Source: Sclerurus mexicanus (lineage: Eukaryota > Chordata > Aves > Passeriformes > Furnariidae). Taken from it: 64,000 nt of DNA. Position 1 is the stretch's first letter. Each line of letters starts with the position of its first letter. Positions 48,701 through 63,700 of this stretch are shown here, one piece after another. Position numbers and translations under genes: made by a program. The DNA is taken from assembly GCA_013396755.1 (NCBI GenBank), contig VWZF01002698.1:442384-506383 (forward strand), read 5' to 3'. Below the pieces are notes generated by a model, which was not told where the DNA came from, searched no databases, and worked only from the letters and a program-made list of their open reading frames with translations.

Positions 48701-51700
48701 AGTATAGCTGTTTGTTCTACCAAGATTCTCTGAAACCAAAGGAAGAAACAGATTTTGTTCTTCATTGTGATACTTTGTGTCAATCTTGAGGTGAAGATGA
48801 AAATTCATGCTGTTCATGCCTTACTGGTTGCTGAATTCCCACTCTCCATTCAGCATAGTGCTTCTACAATATAGAGGGCAGGCATGTTGAGAAATACTGT
48901 TTGTGGGGAGATTGTGGCAGCCAGCCTGTAAGAGTTAGAGAGCTAAGTAAATTCTCATAGGGAGAGAAAGAAAGGAAACCAACCTTTGAGAATTTAAAAA
49001 GAATCAACAGTGAACAAAGGTGCATTATTACTTCCAGTGACTTCACTAAAAGTGGGAGCTGTCTGTCCATAATGAAGTAATGGCAAGGAGATTCAAGTCT
49101 TCTCATCCGCATTCACTTGGGAGATGCAGCACTGTTTTCCAACTTCAGAATAAGAATTTTGATGGCATCAGCTCATGTTATGATTAGTGGGGAGCAGCAA
49201 AACCTTGAATTTACAGCTCCAGGCAAAACTTACTTTCCTGACAAACTTCCCATAAAGTTACTGGTCATGGGTATCTGTTAAATACAGGAAACATTCAGAG
49301 AAATGGGAGTGAAATCATGTGGGTGTATTTGCTTGTGAAATACTGCATTTTGAATTGCTCTACTTCGGTACCACTAGGTGGGCTTGGCTCAGTAGAAGTA
49401 AAATGGTGATTCATGGCAGCAGCAGCGGCAGTGGTTGTGAATTTGGTTTTAATGGAACTCCACTGCTTGAAAAGTCAACTTTTACTCTGGAATGAGGGTG
49501 GCGTGGTGTCTCCAGCACCCCCAGGATTGTCAGCAGAACTTTATGCTCCTTGGGCTGTACTGGTGTCAGAAAATCAATTGTACAGTGTTTTTGTCTCTGC
49601 TTCTTTACCATCTATGGCCTTGGATGTAGTGCTCCTGCTTTACCATTTGTGAGCCCAGCCTGCCACAGAGTTAGTGTTTTGTCTGAAATTTTTTGTCTTC
49701 TTCATAGGGCTCATATTGTGATGTGGAAACACCAGCCAACTTTGGAAAATACCTTGAGTCATTTTTAGCCTTCACAACCCATCCCAGCCAGGTATGTAAA
49801 GTGCTGAAAGTCTTGTGTGTCTGTGTAAGTGTGTGTGAGTGCATAATTGAGCTAACTTATAGAAGACGGCAGAACTTCAGCTGCCAAATAGTGCTCTCCA
49901 GGCTCTTCATTTCAGTGCAAGATCCAAAAGGCAGCGTGGTTTCTACTCCATTACCACCCTATCAGGAACAGTGCTTGACAGAGGTGCTAAGTAGAAAATG
50001 CAGAATTTGCTATCAGGCATAGTATTTACTTAGAGATTTTTGACATTCTGGAAATGTGTGTTACGCCTGCAAGGTGTCTTGGCCTCAGCTGAATAGTCAG
50101 TATAATTTGCTGTTGCTTTCTGATAGCAGCGCTTAATGTTAGCAGTGAAAATTCCAGCACTGAAGTCCTTCTCTGTTCGTCTCTTTTCTCTAATCTCCCT
50201 CCAGTTTCTGCGCTCTTCCACCCAGATAACATGGGGAGCCCTCTTCCGGCATGAAGTTCTGTCTCGTGACCCCTTGCTGTTGGCTATCATTCCCAGGTAT
50301 CTCCATGCATCTATGACCAGCCTAGTGAAGGTATGTGGGAACGGTGACTGGTTGGGTGTGACAAGGTGCCTGGGTGAGCATGACCTGTGGGTCATGGGGG
50401 AGAAACACCATTTTTATTGTGTCTGCCAGAGGCATGATCTCCAGGCCCCTATCTCAGCATCTCTGCTCCTTGCCTCCAGCCTTTATCTCCTTGAAGCTGG
50501 TATTAGCTGTAATGGGTGACTTCTCTTCCATCCTGACCTTGTCTGCTTTGTCTCCAGGTGGGCTTTCCCTCTAAAACAGACAGCCCCATTTGTGAATACT
50601 CCCGCTTTGATTTTGACAGTGATGAGGACTTCAATGCCTTCTTCAACTGTAAGTTGCCATCACCCTTCATGGATTCTGTTGTCTGTGCCTTTCCTCCTGC
50701 TAGCTGAGCTTGGAGCCTACCGTATTGGTTTAGCAGCTTCCATTTGTGTCTTGACTTCTTCAGCTTGAATCTTGGAATAAATTAATACAGGATTTTCCTG
50801 TGACAGCTCATCATTTAATTTTACTTGCTTTTTGCAATTATTTCACTTGCTGGCCAGGTAGATGACCTAGTAGTACTTGCTACCTGGTGTCAAAGAAAAT
50901 ATGCCTCTTGGTCACTTAGAGGAGGAAATGAAACAGCCTCAGATCATGCTCAGGTTAGGAGAGGAAGGCAGCTTACAAAAGACTTTAAACATCATTCCAG
51001 AAAAAAAATCTGTCTTGACCTTGGTAAGAAGCTTCTGGTTCAGTACCAATAGCCAGAGTTGAGCCATTAAAACAGCCAAATTTAATCATGATCCTAAACC
51101 AGCACTAGATATCAGTAATTTTATTTTTTCCTTTGTTTTGCATTTTACTTTCTGAAACTGAGGTTTGTTCTCACTGGCTGGTGTAGTTTGGTACTCACTT
51201 GGTGCATGGGTGGATATACTTAATAAATTACATACATTTTTACTTTTTGCATTTATGTCTGAAGATTTTAAGTGTTGCATTTTTTATTGCTTGTTAGATA
51301 GTTCATTTTTTACTTACTGTGATAGATCAATTTGGGGTAGAAACCATAAAGTAGCCAAATGCACAAAGCAAGAATTTGAAGTAGTTTTAGAGAGTTAAAT
51401 ATATTGAAGGCATTACACATATAAGAAAATATAACTGATTTGAAGCAAAAGCTACAATTACTTGATAGAACAACTTCATTTAAAAATGCAAGTTCATTTT
51501 TAGTCAGCAGTCTGGTTCTTTTGTGTGGTCCTGCACTGGAATATTTTGAAACAAATTAAATTCCTGTTCTGTACTTTGCTTTTAATGTCTTTGAAACTGA
51601 AAACAAGACAACTGGGGTTTTGAGTTCACATGAGTTTGTCAGTAGCTGAATAATCTAGAAAAAGTGTGTTGGGCTGAAGAAAGTGGTAGCTGTCTAATGT

Positions 51701-54700
51701 TGTTTTTCTATCTCAGTATCCCAAGATAATTGTAAGCAGCAAACGTTTAGAGTTCAAAGAATTTTTTTAATGGAAAATAGAGGCTTAATTATAGTAAATC
51801 TGGGTTTAGCATAGATTTTCATAATTCATACTGCATTTTAATTGCACTTTTTTAAATGTTAAACCATCATTTTTTCAATCCACTTAAACCACTTCAAAAA
51901 TTGCCCATCCTGTTGCACGTAGTTTATTGAGTGTGTATCTGAGCTTACTACACATTGATTGCCACAGCAACAGTCCATAATGTTCCCAGACCTACAAAGC
52001 TTCAGGTGAGCTTTGGGGAAGGAAAATTTGCAGCATCAGCTTGTTTCTTGGTGTGTGATTTTTCACTGCAGCTTTCCGAGCCCAGCAGGGGGAGGTGATG
52101 AGGATGGCTTGTCGTCTGGACCCTCGAACTGGTTTCCAAATGGCCGGCGAATGGCTGAAGTACCAGCTCACAGCTCCTGTTGATACTGGACCTATGAACT
52201 GTAGGTTACCCGAAAAAAAGTAGGGATATGGGATTTGTTGAAACTTCTTGACCTTTTTTTGTTGATGTTGTTGGGCTTTTTTAAGGGGGAGTCAAGACTC
52301 CACACTAGATTTTTTAGGCTTCTAAGGTCTTTGCAAGTTAAAAGTAAAATTAAATCAAACCCACTCCTCCCCTAATTTAACCCTTTACAGTCTACTGTGG
52401 AATAGCTAATATAAAGTCCCTGGCTTCTCCTTTCCTCCCCCCAAATTCCTCGGCAGAACAGATACAGCCATTTTATTAATTGTGCCATTTTATTTCTGTA
52501 ACATTTTGATTATTTTTGTTAGGGAAGTTGTGCCTGTCTGACAAATCCCTGTGTTATTCACCTTGCTTTCCTCCTGTGAAGGCAGGCTACTTGGTGCTCT
52601 GCACAGTCACACTGAGAGCAGTCTTGCCTGCAGCACTGAGTCTAGGCATGTGGACTCCCTCTTTTTCCCTTCTGTGGTTTACTGTGTTGCTCTATATAGT
52701 ATCTCCAAGGTGAGGCATGTCTCAGGAGCCTTCACTTGAATGAAGTAAATCACAAGGGAGTATCTTAATTGCTCCCAGTGCTGTTGAGGAGCATGGTGAG
52801 AGCTCTGTATTCTCTTCCTTTCAGCTAAGACAGGCGAAGGTCTCTGCTCCATCTTCTCTCCATCCTTTGTGCAGTGGGATGCCATGACCTTCTTCTCGGA
52901 GAGCATCATCAGCCAGATGTTTCGAACCATGGATAAAGACGTATGTGTAGCTGATGCTTTTGCCTACCCCTGGCTTCTTCTGGGTTGACACAAGTGGATT
53001 TTTTCAGCTGTGTAATTCTTGAAAAGTTTGTAGCAACTGTTGTAACTCCATGCAAAAACTCAGGTTGTTTGGTGAGCCATTCTCATGAGGACCCTCCTTT
53101 AGATGGGACCAAACTCATACTGGCTTACTCTCAGGCATATCTTGGTTCTGGACATAATGCCAGGAGAAATCACAGAAGAATGCTCAGGTGACATGCTTTG
53201 ACATAGTGCCTTGCTAGAGGAGAAGACTGCCTAAGGAGAAATTTCATGAGATCATTGTTTAATTATCCCATGATTATATTTTTTCCAATTTTTTTTTTAA
53301 CTTCTAGCTAAATGAGAGAAACTCATGCCCAGGGAGTAGGATCAGAAGCATTTTCACTCTGCTTTTTGTTCAACAACAGGTGAATTGGAAGGAAAGCATT
53401 TTTTTCTCAGTCTGATGTAGACTGACTTTTTAAATTAGATTAGGCTGTTCATCAGTCTAATCACAGTAGAATAATTATAGTGTTGATACAGTTGGTTAAC
53501 CGTGGAATCTGTTGGACGGAGTCAAGAGAAGAATTGGGAACCAGAGAGATGAAATTTGCCTTTCCCAGAGGTCCAAGCAATAGTACAGGGACTAGAGACT
53601 GATATCTCAGGACTGTGCTGCCAGCAACGGCAGTGCTGCTATCCTCCTCTCAGCAAGTACAAATAGCACACAGTTATACTGAGTTTGCTGTTTTTCTCTC
53701 TGCTTTGGGAACAGATGTGTTCAGCTGAGAGGCCTGATAGGGTGGCAGCAGCTACACTGCCTAGCTCTGTGTGTTATAGGAAGTGTGCTGCAGGCCGAAG
53801 TATTGAGTGTTGCCTCCCTTTCCTTCTTTTTGCTACCTTTGTAGGAAATCCCAGTGAATGATGGCATAGATCTGCTGCAGCTTGTCCTTAATTTTGAAAC
53901 AAAAGATCCTCTCATCCTGTCCTGTGTGCTCACCAATGTCTCTGCTCTCTTTCCGTTTGTCACCTACCGACCAGAATACCTACCCCAAGTACTTTCCAAG
54001 GTAGGTACATGCAAAAGCATGCTGAAATCAGGTGGGCTTTTTCTGGTGCAGTACTCTTGTACTAAACTGCAGGAGTTAATCCTCTTAGTGTTATTTGGTG
54101 TCGGGGAAGGACTGTCCTTAGGTCAGAGATGGGAAAAACCGAAACTGAGGTTTGTCCAAGAACATGAATGTTAAATAACCCAAATTTTGCAGTTCTTAGC
54201 CTTAAAGCTTAAACATGATCTGGCCAATAGACACCATGTTTTATTTCAAGATCTCACTCTACTGGTGATTCATCTTTTAACTCAGTCAAGGATTCTTTAC
54301 TAACTTCAGTGAAATTGTGCTAAAATCCGATGATCTATTCCTTGACCTCAGACAGATGCGAGTGCTAGATATTAAAAAATAATGTGAGTTTTTGGATTTT
54401 TCCTCCCTTTTCTTACAGCTGTTTGCTTCAGTTACCTTTGAAGTTACAGAAGAAAGTAAGGTATGTCTAAATAATTATCTGCTAATGAGCTGTAACAATT
54501 GAATCAAATCATATTCTGTTGGAGAGTGTGCTGTGTCTGAAGACTCTGCTGTACTGTTTCCTGAGTATAGTTCTGCTCCTGAAAAAGCTGGGGAGTCTAG
54601 ATATTACTGGTCTTTTCATGGTTGATAGAGCCTACTAAGCTTTGGCTCGGGAGCTTAGAAGGCCACAGGCATGGTATAAGGCCAGTACACGTAGTTCCCC

Positions 54701-57700
54701 GATCAATGCTGGCCTTTCTGAGAGTGAAATCCCTTCATTTGCTGTATGAATTCATCAGTGACTGGTATATGTGGCTCTGAAGGATGGCTGTAAAGCTGCC
54801 AGCTACCTAGGGAGTGCTTGGAGTTTTGAAATAGTGACTAAGAGCCATGGCATCCTTGCTCCTGAAGTACAGCTTGTTTGAACATGAACTTCTTGAGTTT
54901 GCTGCTGCCTGGCAGAGGAAATTTGATGGCTGCATGATTATTTGGGGAGAGGAAGCATGGAAGTGTTTTTTGATCTGTACTCAACAGTGGGGAAAACTGT
55001 ATGTAATGCGTTTGTCTCTTGAAGATACCCTGCATTTGTCTGAGCTTCTGTTTTGTTGCATTGATGTTTGTTATGTCTGTCCAGGCTCCTAGAACTCGAG
55101 CAGTGAAGAATGTGAGAAGACATGCATGCTCCTCAATCATAAAGATGTGTCGGGATTACCCTCAGCTTGTCCTGGTATGTAAATGCAACTCTGTCATGAA
55201 GAGTCTTGCCTCAATTTCAGTTGATTCTGTGAGGTCTTCAGTTTCCTTGCCTATAGTCTCTGCTTTTCTTGTGAGAAACATTCCTGCTGCACAAATGACA
55301 GTGTTTTATTGCCTGTACCTCTCTTCTTCCCCCCTGAAAAATTTTCTGCCTGAGGAGTTGAATTATAAAGTGATGAGTTAAATATAAAAGGGATGAGGAG
55401 GATACAAGCAGCACTGCGTTGGTTTTATAGGAATGTTCGCTAAGTTTCCAATTTGTCACCTATGGTGGTCTCAGTCGATTCATTAGCTAAAGACTAGCAT
55501 GGCTAATCTTATTAGACTTTCTTCTGTTACTTAACAGAATGTAGGAAGAAGAGGAGTGTAGTTGTTTTCTGGATGAGCTTGAGGAGATGAGAATTGACAA
55601 ACACATTTAAAATCCATGAGCCGTGTTTTGTTTGCTTTGCAGAACTAAACAGCCTGCACACAGTGTACCTAGCTCTGAAGTCCTTTGTTTAGAGGTGTTT
55701 CTGTGGAGGGGCTCTAGAATTATTTTAAACATTTTAAAGGATGCTAATTGAGGTTATTTAGGGGTTCCAGTCTGCATTCTGCTATAAGATGCTAAGAACT
55801 AGTGCATTGGTTTTTGTTCCACTTTATTGGCCTTTGAGCTATAGGTGTCTCTTTCCTGTGGCCAGCCAGACATCCTCACTTGAAGAACCAAGAACCCAGA
55901 GCTGCCCCAAAAGACGTTCAGAGGACTTTGCTGGAGGGGGAATGACTGTTACTGCTTACACAAAGTTATATGTAGATCCGGTTGCAACTAGAGAAAGTAG
56001 GGAAGAAACTCAAAATTCCTGTGGAGATAGTAGTATCCATGTGAGTTGCTACTTACCTCATTGTGAGCAAAGAGATGGAAGAGTCCTAAGTGTTAGTCAA
56101 AGAAGCAAGGTCCTTTCTGTGAGCAAATGAAAGCACCAGAACTATTTTGAGGTGTGACACTGCCTTAGGGATATGACTGCCTAGAGAGAGATTTCCTTGT
56201 GCTATTTCAGTCATTGTGTAGAGTAAAAGTAAACTGGATGCAGAATAATGATAGAGGGGTAGGGGATAATAGAAGTTCTCTTAGGCTGAACATCCAGAGA
56301 AACTTGAGTCTGAGGAGGAGATGGCTATGTAGAGAAACGGTAACAGACATGCTCCTCCAGGTGTACAGTACACCCCTTCTCTGCTCCCAGTGGCCCTCCT
56401 TCACACCAAATGCATGATGCTCTTCTGCTTGGATGTGTTTTCCAGCCAAACTTTGAGATGTTGTACAACCACGTGAAACAGCTGCTCTCCAATGAGCTAC
56501 TTCTGACGCAGATGGAGAAGTGTGCTCTTATGGAGGCCCTTGTCCTCATCAGCAACCAGTTTAAGGACTATGAGCGACAGAAGGCTTTCCTGGAGGAGCT
56601 CATGGCTCCTGTTGCTGGCTTATGGCTCTCCCCAGAGATGCAGAGGTATGGGTCATTTTTCTGAACTAGAGGTGTTGCAGAGGTAATGTTGTGCCTAATA
56701 AGGGAACGCACAAACAAAATGAGAATGGTGGGATTCTTCATGACCTCCTATGCCCTGGGCAGTCATTGTGGTAATAGCTCTCCTGCATTTCAGAAACTGC
56801 CAACAGTCCAAATGCTGTTTGCTAAAAATTGCTAGGTAAGACTTGTTTAAGGCAGTGGAGGAACATTCCCCAGCATGCCCAAAGCATCTGCAAAAAAGAG
56901 AAATAAAAGATATCTTTGCTCATCCCTAGGAGAAGGTACAAAACTGCACTCTCTTTACTAAAGCAGAGGTATCCTGCAGCCCTGGGCAGCAGGGCATGTA
57001 CAAGAGTTTTCCCAGCAGGGCTCTCTTCGTAAGAGATTCAGAGGTTTTTGATCCCCATGGCCCAAGAGAACTGGTGATGTTTGGAGAGTGTAGACATCTC
57101 TAGTGCTTTTTTAATCTTGTCCCCACGTACAGGATGGAGCACTAGCTAGTCTCTCTAGCCTGCTCTGTCTTTAGATGTTTATTGCCAGTGCAAAGCTCCA
57201 CTCAAATTCCCTTGTGCCAGCAGTAATTCCTATTGTTGTCTTTTGGTGCTGCCAGAGTCCTCTCGGATCCTGAAGCCTTTATCTCCTATGTGGGTGCAGA
57301 CAACAAAACTGCCGATCCAGCCTTGGAAGATCCTAGTGGCCTGAACCGCTCTAGAGTGAGTATCATTGCCAGGTGAGGTGTAATTGTTAATGAGGTGAGA
57401 CTTGCCTCCTTGAGTCCCCCATTGCTGTTGTGATCACACACAAGGCTTCCTGATCATCTACTTTAGAGTGTGGATCAGTAGACTTTTCAGATTGCAGACT
57501 AACAGGCTGACTTTTCCTCTTTAAGCTACAGGGAAGAGCATGCAGGCTATGCAAATCCACATTATTCACCAAAGTGAAGCACACTGTTCCCCTACTCTTT
57601 ATGTAGCAGAGTTTGATTTTGGAGAAGCAATGGGTTTACATGACCTATGGAAATATGGCACAGTGAATTGTGCTGTTTGAGCCAGGCAGAATGGAAAACA

Positions 57701-60700
57701 TGTTGAGGCTGCAGCATGGAATATAATTTTGTCTGCAGAGATTGTTTGAATTGTCAGTGGAAAACCTTCACTTGGAGAGACTGCAACCAGAGTTGCTATC
57801 TTTAGGTCTGTAGAAGACACTGAAATGCAGAGCTGTCCACAGAGCTGTGCTTGTGATTTGGGGCTAATGCAGTTGGACCATTTTGTCGTCATGGATCTCT
57901 GCATCTCTCCCAGCACATGAAGGAGATGAGGAACTGGTGGTGTAGACCCTTACTTTTAGAGGGCACCCTACCTGGCTGCTTCCATACTTGTGAGACCATA
58001 TGTATCAATGCTTTGTGTAATAGTTAATTCCTAGGCCATCCTGCCATGGCCAAGGCTCTCTGAAGACAATGGAATGTAGCATGATGATTTGCTGCATTTT
58101 CTTGGTAGCAACCCACCAACATTTGTTTCTGCCACCAAGTTAGGCTCACTGTAGAGCATTGCCTTTGAGATGGGATGATGGTGGGTTTCTCTGAAAACCT
58201 GTTTATTCAGGCTGTGCTCTGGCTAAGAAATGCTTTCTCTGCACCTTTTGCTGCAGATAAGCTTTTGTGTGTCCACAATTCTGGGAGTTGTGAAACGAGC
58301 TCGCTGGCCTGCTGCTGTTGAAGAGGCAAAAACTGGAGGATTCTTTTTGGGATACCTGCCCAGTGGAACTCCAATCTACCGTAATCCCTGCACGGAGCAG
58401 GTCCTGAAGCTTTTTGACAATTTACTTGCTCTCATAAGGTGGGTCAAGTTGACTTGAAATCACTTATATTGTCTTACCAATCTCTGAAAGCCAAACTGTG
58501 ATAAATACATGGAATGCTCAGAGCATATTTGCCCAGAGAAGCCAGTGGGAACACAGGCTGGTGGAGGTGCCCAAGTACTGTTCCTGACTGTTCACAGTGG
58601 GGAATGGCACTGGGGAAAGTGGAGCCTTCTAAATATCCATTGGCCTGGCCTACAAGAGTCCATCAAAGCCAATGGGAGTCTGGGCTGGGGTTGCCTCCCC
58701 CACCTCCACTACTATAAGTCTGCCACCCACTTAATGATTTCTCAACTAACATCTCTGCTCTGCCCCCAGCCCCTACAAGGCCACCTCTCCAGTCACCACC
58801 AGGGCAGTCCCAGCTCTCATCGCATTGTGTTGTTCTCTCTTCAGTGTTAAATTAAGCTGTTTTTGCTGAACGTGAACAGCAGCCTCCTGAAGCACTGTCT
58901 GCTATGGAAACCAGTGGATGCATACTCTCAGGCTGTTGCTACCATGCAGTGCCTCTCTGCCTGTCACTGGTGTTATGTAGATCTGGGGCAGCCGGAGGAG
59001 GGAGCAAGAGAAGGCAGAAAAGGGAAATCCTGAATAACACAGGTCCCACAGTTATAAAGGAGGAATCTGTCTCAGGGTAACTCCTGACACTGGGATTTTG
59101 CCAGACCTATGAAAGAATTTTGTGCCATAACTCTGCATGTTACGTACTTGAAAACTTGAGGCTCTTTCCTTGGCGACAGCCTGTTGGGAAAGAGCATTTT
59201 CAGGGATTTTTCATCTCCCAGGTCTGGGAGGAAAAGGGCCCTATTACTTGAGCTCTGTGTAGTCAGGTATGTGAGCTCAGGAATGTGCTGCTTCCAGTGA
59301 GAAGCAACATGCTGGGCTAGTAGGACAAGCACATGTTGTCTTGGCCCACCTGAGTGGTGTTTCTCATCACTAAGCTCTGTCTAGCATAGAGTGTGGTACT
59401 TTGGCCAGTGAGCAGGTACAGCTGCAGAGTTGTGCTTGAAGTGTTTTTTCCTCTTGTTCTGGAAGGCTAAAGATCCTACTGATGAATTTTGGAAGAGCTC
59501 AGGTAGAGTTGCTTGAGTAGAGGTAGCCACATGCCATTTCTTCCATAGCCTGCAACATGGTTCTTATTGTGAGACCAACTAAACCACTGCCCAAGATCTG
59601 AACAGGCTGCAACACACAGACTTTTTGCTCGTGGAATCACTGTTCTTGCCAGAGCTTACACATGAGTAAAAACACTTGGGATCTCTGTTACAACAAGCTT
59701 AGGAAACTATTGTCCAACTTTTATCACTACCTGTGAAGAAGCAGAAACTCTGCCTACCTGTTTACCACTTCTAAGAATACACGAGCTATGTTCAATGGCC
59801 AGTACCTCCCCATCTACGTAAAGGAAGAGGCTCCCTGGCTGGTTTGCTTTTTTTTTTTTTTAAATAATGCATCTGTGTTGTTCAAGCATTTCACCTGCAG
59901 GCCAAAATATTTTCTGAGTATGTGGCAGCAACATACATGGAGCAGACTGTACTTCACTCAGAGGTATCCAGCTTTCCTTAAGGCTGGATGCTCCAAAAAG
60001 AACCAATGAATGATGTATTATGAGCAGTAGATCTTTGTACTTCATGTTTTCTCCATCGCTACTGCTGAATATAGAGGCCTTCTTTGTACGACATCTGCAA
60101 GCTCATAGTTGTTCGGTGCAAATGTTGATGACACTTAAGTTGTTTTTGAAATGTTGGATCTTGTGCTATGAGCTCTTGCTGTGTTCTTTGCTGACTTTCG
60201 GTGCCTTTTCCCTGTCCTGCTTCCTCAGGCCCTCTTCAGTATGGATAACACAGGAGAATATGGAATCTGTCAACAGGCAGGAAGTACAGGGATATGAGAA
60301 AAGCTTGCTGGCAGGAAAGCTGCCTATTTTGAGGATGCTTTTGGGGACATAATTTCATTACTGCTTGGGGATGGATGCTTCTCTTAGCTCTGTGCCATTA
60401 GGTAGCTCTCCAGAGGGATAGGCAGTGTCAAGTGTTGCTCATGTGGGACAGATGTGGAAGTCCCTGCAGACTTGGTTTCTTTGTGAGCAGAGTTGCAAGT
60501 ATCAGCAGCATGGGTCCTGCTGAACAGCTGAACTGAGCACCAAGTCAGGCACCAGTGTTCAAAAAAAGGGTGTTTTGCAGGCTGAGCCGGTGGGTCTGCT
60601 GCTCTCTGGGTAGTGTGTGGCATTCTTTGGCTGTGTTAGCAGACAGAAGCAGTGAAAGCCATTAAGCCAGAGGCCTTTGCCAGGGTCACAAGTGGCTTGA

Positions 60701-63700
60701 ATGTAGGTCATGGGTGAGACTGAAGAATGGCAGAGTCCAAGTAACAAGTCAAAATAAGGTAGTTTTGAGTGGCATCTTTTTGTGCCTACTCGTATTTGTC
60801 TCTTTAGTTTTATTTACTGAATTATTTCAAAGTGGTTTTATTAATCTCTGCTTGCAGCTTTCAGAGTGATGATTCTCCTGTCCTCTGTGGTACCTTATTT
60901 CATATAAGTGTTTTCTGGCTTCTGGATTAATATGCTCACTCCTGACTTTAAACCCAAATCATAATTTTCAGCCACCTTTAGAAAAAAGTGCATTTCTGCA
61001 GTCAGTAGCTGCATGAACTGATTGGTGCAGCGACTTTATTGTGCAGGGATTTGCTCCTGTTTTGTTACAAATGGACTGGTCAGGCTCAGCAAATGCTTTG
61101 CACAGACAAAGGCTTTTTTGGAACTCCTGATAAGAAAATGCTGACAATACCAAAACAGTAATGCTGGTGGGTGAAAGAATTCTTGGATAGACATGGATGC
61201 TCTAGGCATTTTCATTGTATACAGCTCCAGCTTTGGAAAAAGATTCTTCAGTCATGGACTGTTCTAAAGGACTTATCTTCTGGTCTTCAAGCCGATCTCT
61301 CTAGGCATCAGATGCTCTCTAGCAGAGCTGTGACCATCACTGAAAATCCTCCCAAGTCCTGCTATATCCTTTGCTTGTCTTTTCTAAAGCATAAATGTCT
61401 CTTGAATTTTGTTGTTAACGTGTTTTCCTGTATGTGGGATGCCCAGGAGTGCTGAGAGTCTCACTTGGAACATGCCTAAGGGCTACATCATCATCATGTA
61501 TAAGAGCTCTTTGATGCTTTTTTAACTCCCATGGGGAGCAGCTGATTGGCCATTTTCTCTCTATTACCACTGGGAACTTGCTAAAGTATTAGGGGAGATC
61601 AGCCTGTGAGTAAACATCTCCCCTCTCACCTGTCAAACTTGAGAAAATGCTTCAAGGACTCTGAAACAACTAAGCACCATGACCATACCTTCAGGATATG
61701 ACTTCTTGGGCCCTTCAGGCCCTTCCTGCTGGAGTTAGGGCAGTGAGATTTTAAGGTTAACCACTGCAATTCCACAGTCCTTCAGTTTGCCCCACTGCCC
61801 TTCTGCTCAGCATGAGGCAAATCCAACATTAGCATGGAGCAGGCAGGAGACATACAAGGGATTATTTTAGTAGACAGATTTCAGGATAGCCTCAAGCAGA
61901 AATGCACAGTTTTTTGAGTCAATGGAATAACACTAACCAAACTTTTGTGGTAGCTGGGCTGTTCCCTGGCCCCTCTTGGCAAAGTAGAATCAGCTCGTGC
62001 CCCTTTCAGGCCTGTTGCATGGTGTTAGGTCCAGCCCAGAATGAGAGTATGAGTCATTAAGAACTCATTTGTGTAGCTCTTTCCTATGAAGCTTACATAC
62101 TTGCCTTCCTCACATGAAGTGAGCAGGAAAATATTTAACACTTGCAGAGAGAAACAGGATAGTTGCTGTTTTGGAGCCAGCTTGGGCATTCTGCAAATGC
62201 AGGCAGACATCACTGCATCGGGGTTGCCAGGATTATGAACATAGACTTAAAAATTAAAAACCAATCATTAATACATGAGTGAAAGCTGAGACTGGAGAAC
62301 ATACTGAAGTCTGTCCACGCTCCCTTCCCCCAGCCATTCCCATGTACCCCCCTGCTTTGGGAAACGCTGCTCGAGGGGGAGATACTGAGTTGCCCTTGAT
62401 CACCTCTAGCAGCAGGTACAATGGCATTGCAGTTTTGGAGGAGGCTGCAGGATTTGTGCTGTGTGCAGCTGGCGACACCCACAGTGGAGGTCTGAGGTCT
62501 CAAAGGAGAGAGGTAGGTGAGAGAGACACCCCCTGCCGAGTCCAGCTCTGAGTGTCAGTACCCTGGCTAAGAGGGGGGACCCATTTTGGCCTGGATGGCA
62601 AGAACCAGTCACCCATGGCTGAATTGGTGTCCCTTGTGGAGAGTTGACTGTGGCCGCCTCCTGATGATGCGGAATTGTTCGCAGCTGGATGTGTTGTCCA
62701 GGGGGCAAATGTGTCTGCCATGAGTAACATCTGATCAGATTGATGTTCTCACTAGAGTCCCTCCAGTGCCACCTGCCATTCTGGGGCCTGTGACCCATCC
62801 CTGAGGGGCAGTGTGTGTATTTTGGAGCTGAAAGAGCCCTTCCCTCTGAAGGGGCGTTAGGTGTAGAAGATCTTTGAGATTACAGAGTCCGTGTCTTGTC
62901 AGTTTAAAAAATACCTTCTCTGGTCCCTTTGGCCAAGCTAATAAGCTGTTCCCAGCATCAACTGCAGAATTGCTGGGAGTTTACTGCCACTGCTCACAAG
63001 GGGTGGGATGAACTGAAGTAAGTGGAAGGGGCAGCCAGGAGATTCAGGACATGAGGTGGAGTCACTCCATGTCTCTGTCGGGTCAGCTTCCCCAATATTT
63101 TTGCAGGTGGGGAAGGGGGATCCCATGCACACGTGCTTGGTCTCACCTTCCTCATCATCTGCCTCAGAAGAGCTGTCCACAAGCTGAAGGAGAGGATCGC
63201 ACTGTCGAGGGCAAAAAGGAGTTGACTTACATGAGTATAAACCAAGCACTCTTCTGTTTCAGGACTCACAACAATCTCTACATGCCAGAGATAATGGCTA
63301 GGCTGGGGGATACGTTTGCAAAGGCCTTAGACATGCTGGAGGTGGAGAAGAATACCATTCTAGGTAAGAGGCTTCTCTTCGAGAGGATTGTGTGGGTAAA
63401 CTCTTAGAGGTATTTGAGTTAGTGGTCCATCCATATCAGTGGAAGAGAAAAGCTGGAGGGCCATTTTTTTCATAGTATTTGCAGCTTGGCTGTGATTTGA
63501 ATCTGCTGAATTTAAGACGTTAAATAACTTACTGGTCTCAGATAAATTGATTTCTTCTGCATGACATGAAGGGTACCCTAACAAACTGTTTATCCCAGCT
63601 GCAACGTGACATTTCAGGCTGCAAAGCCTGGGGTTGCTGTAGTTGTCTGCCTTTGAGCAGTATTAGTGCTCAACAGGAGCCCTGAGTGCTGGTGCAAAGA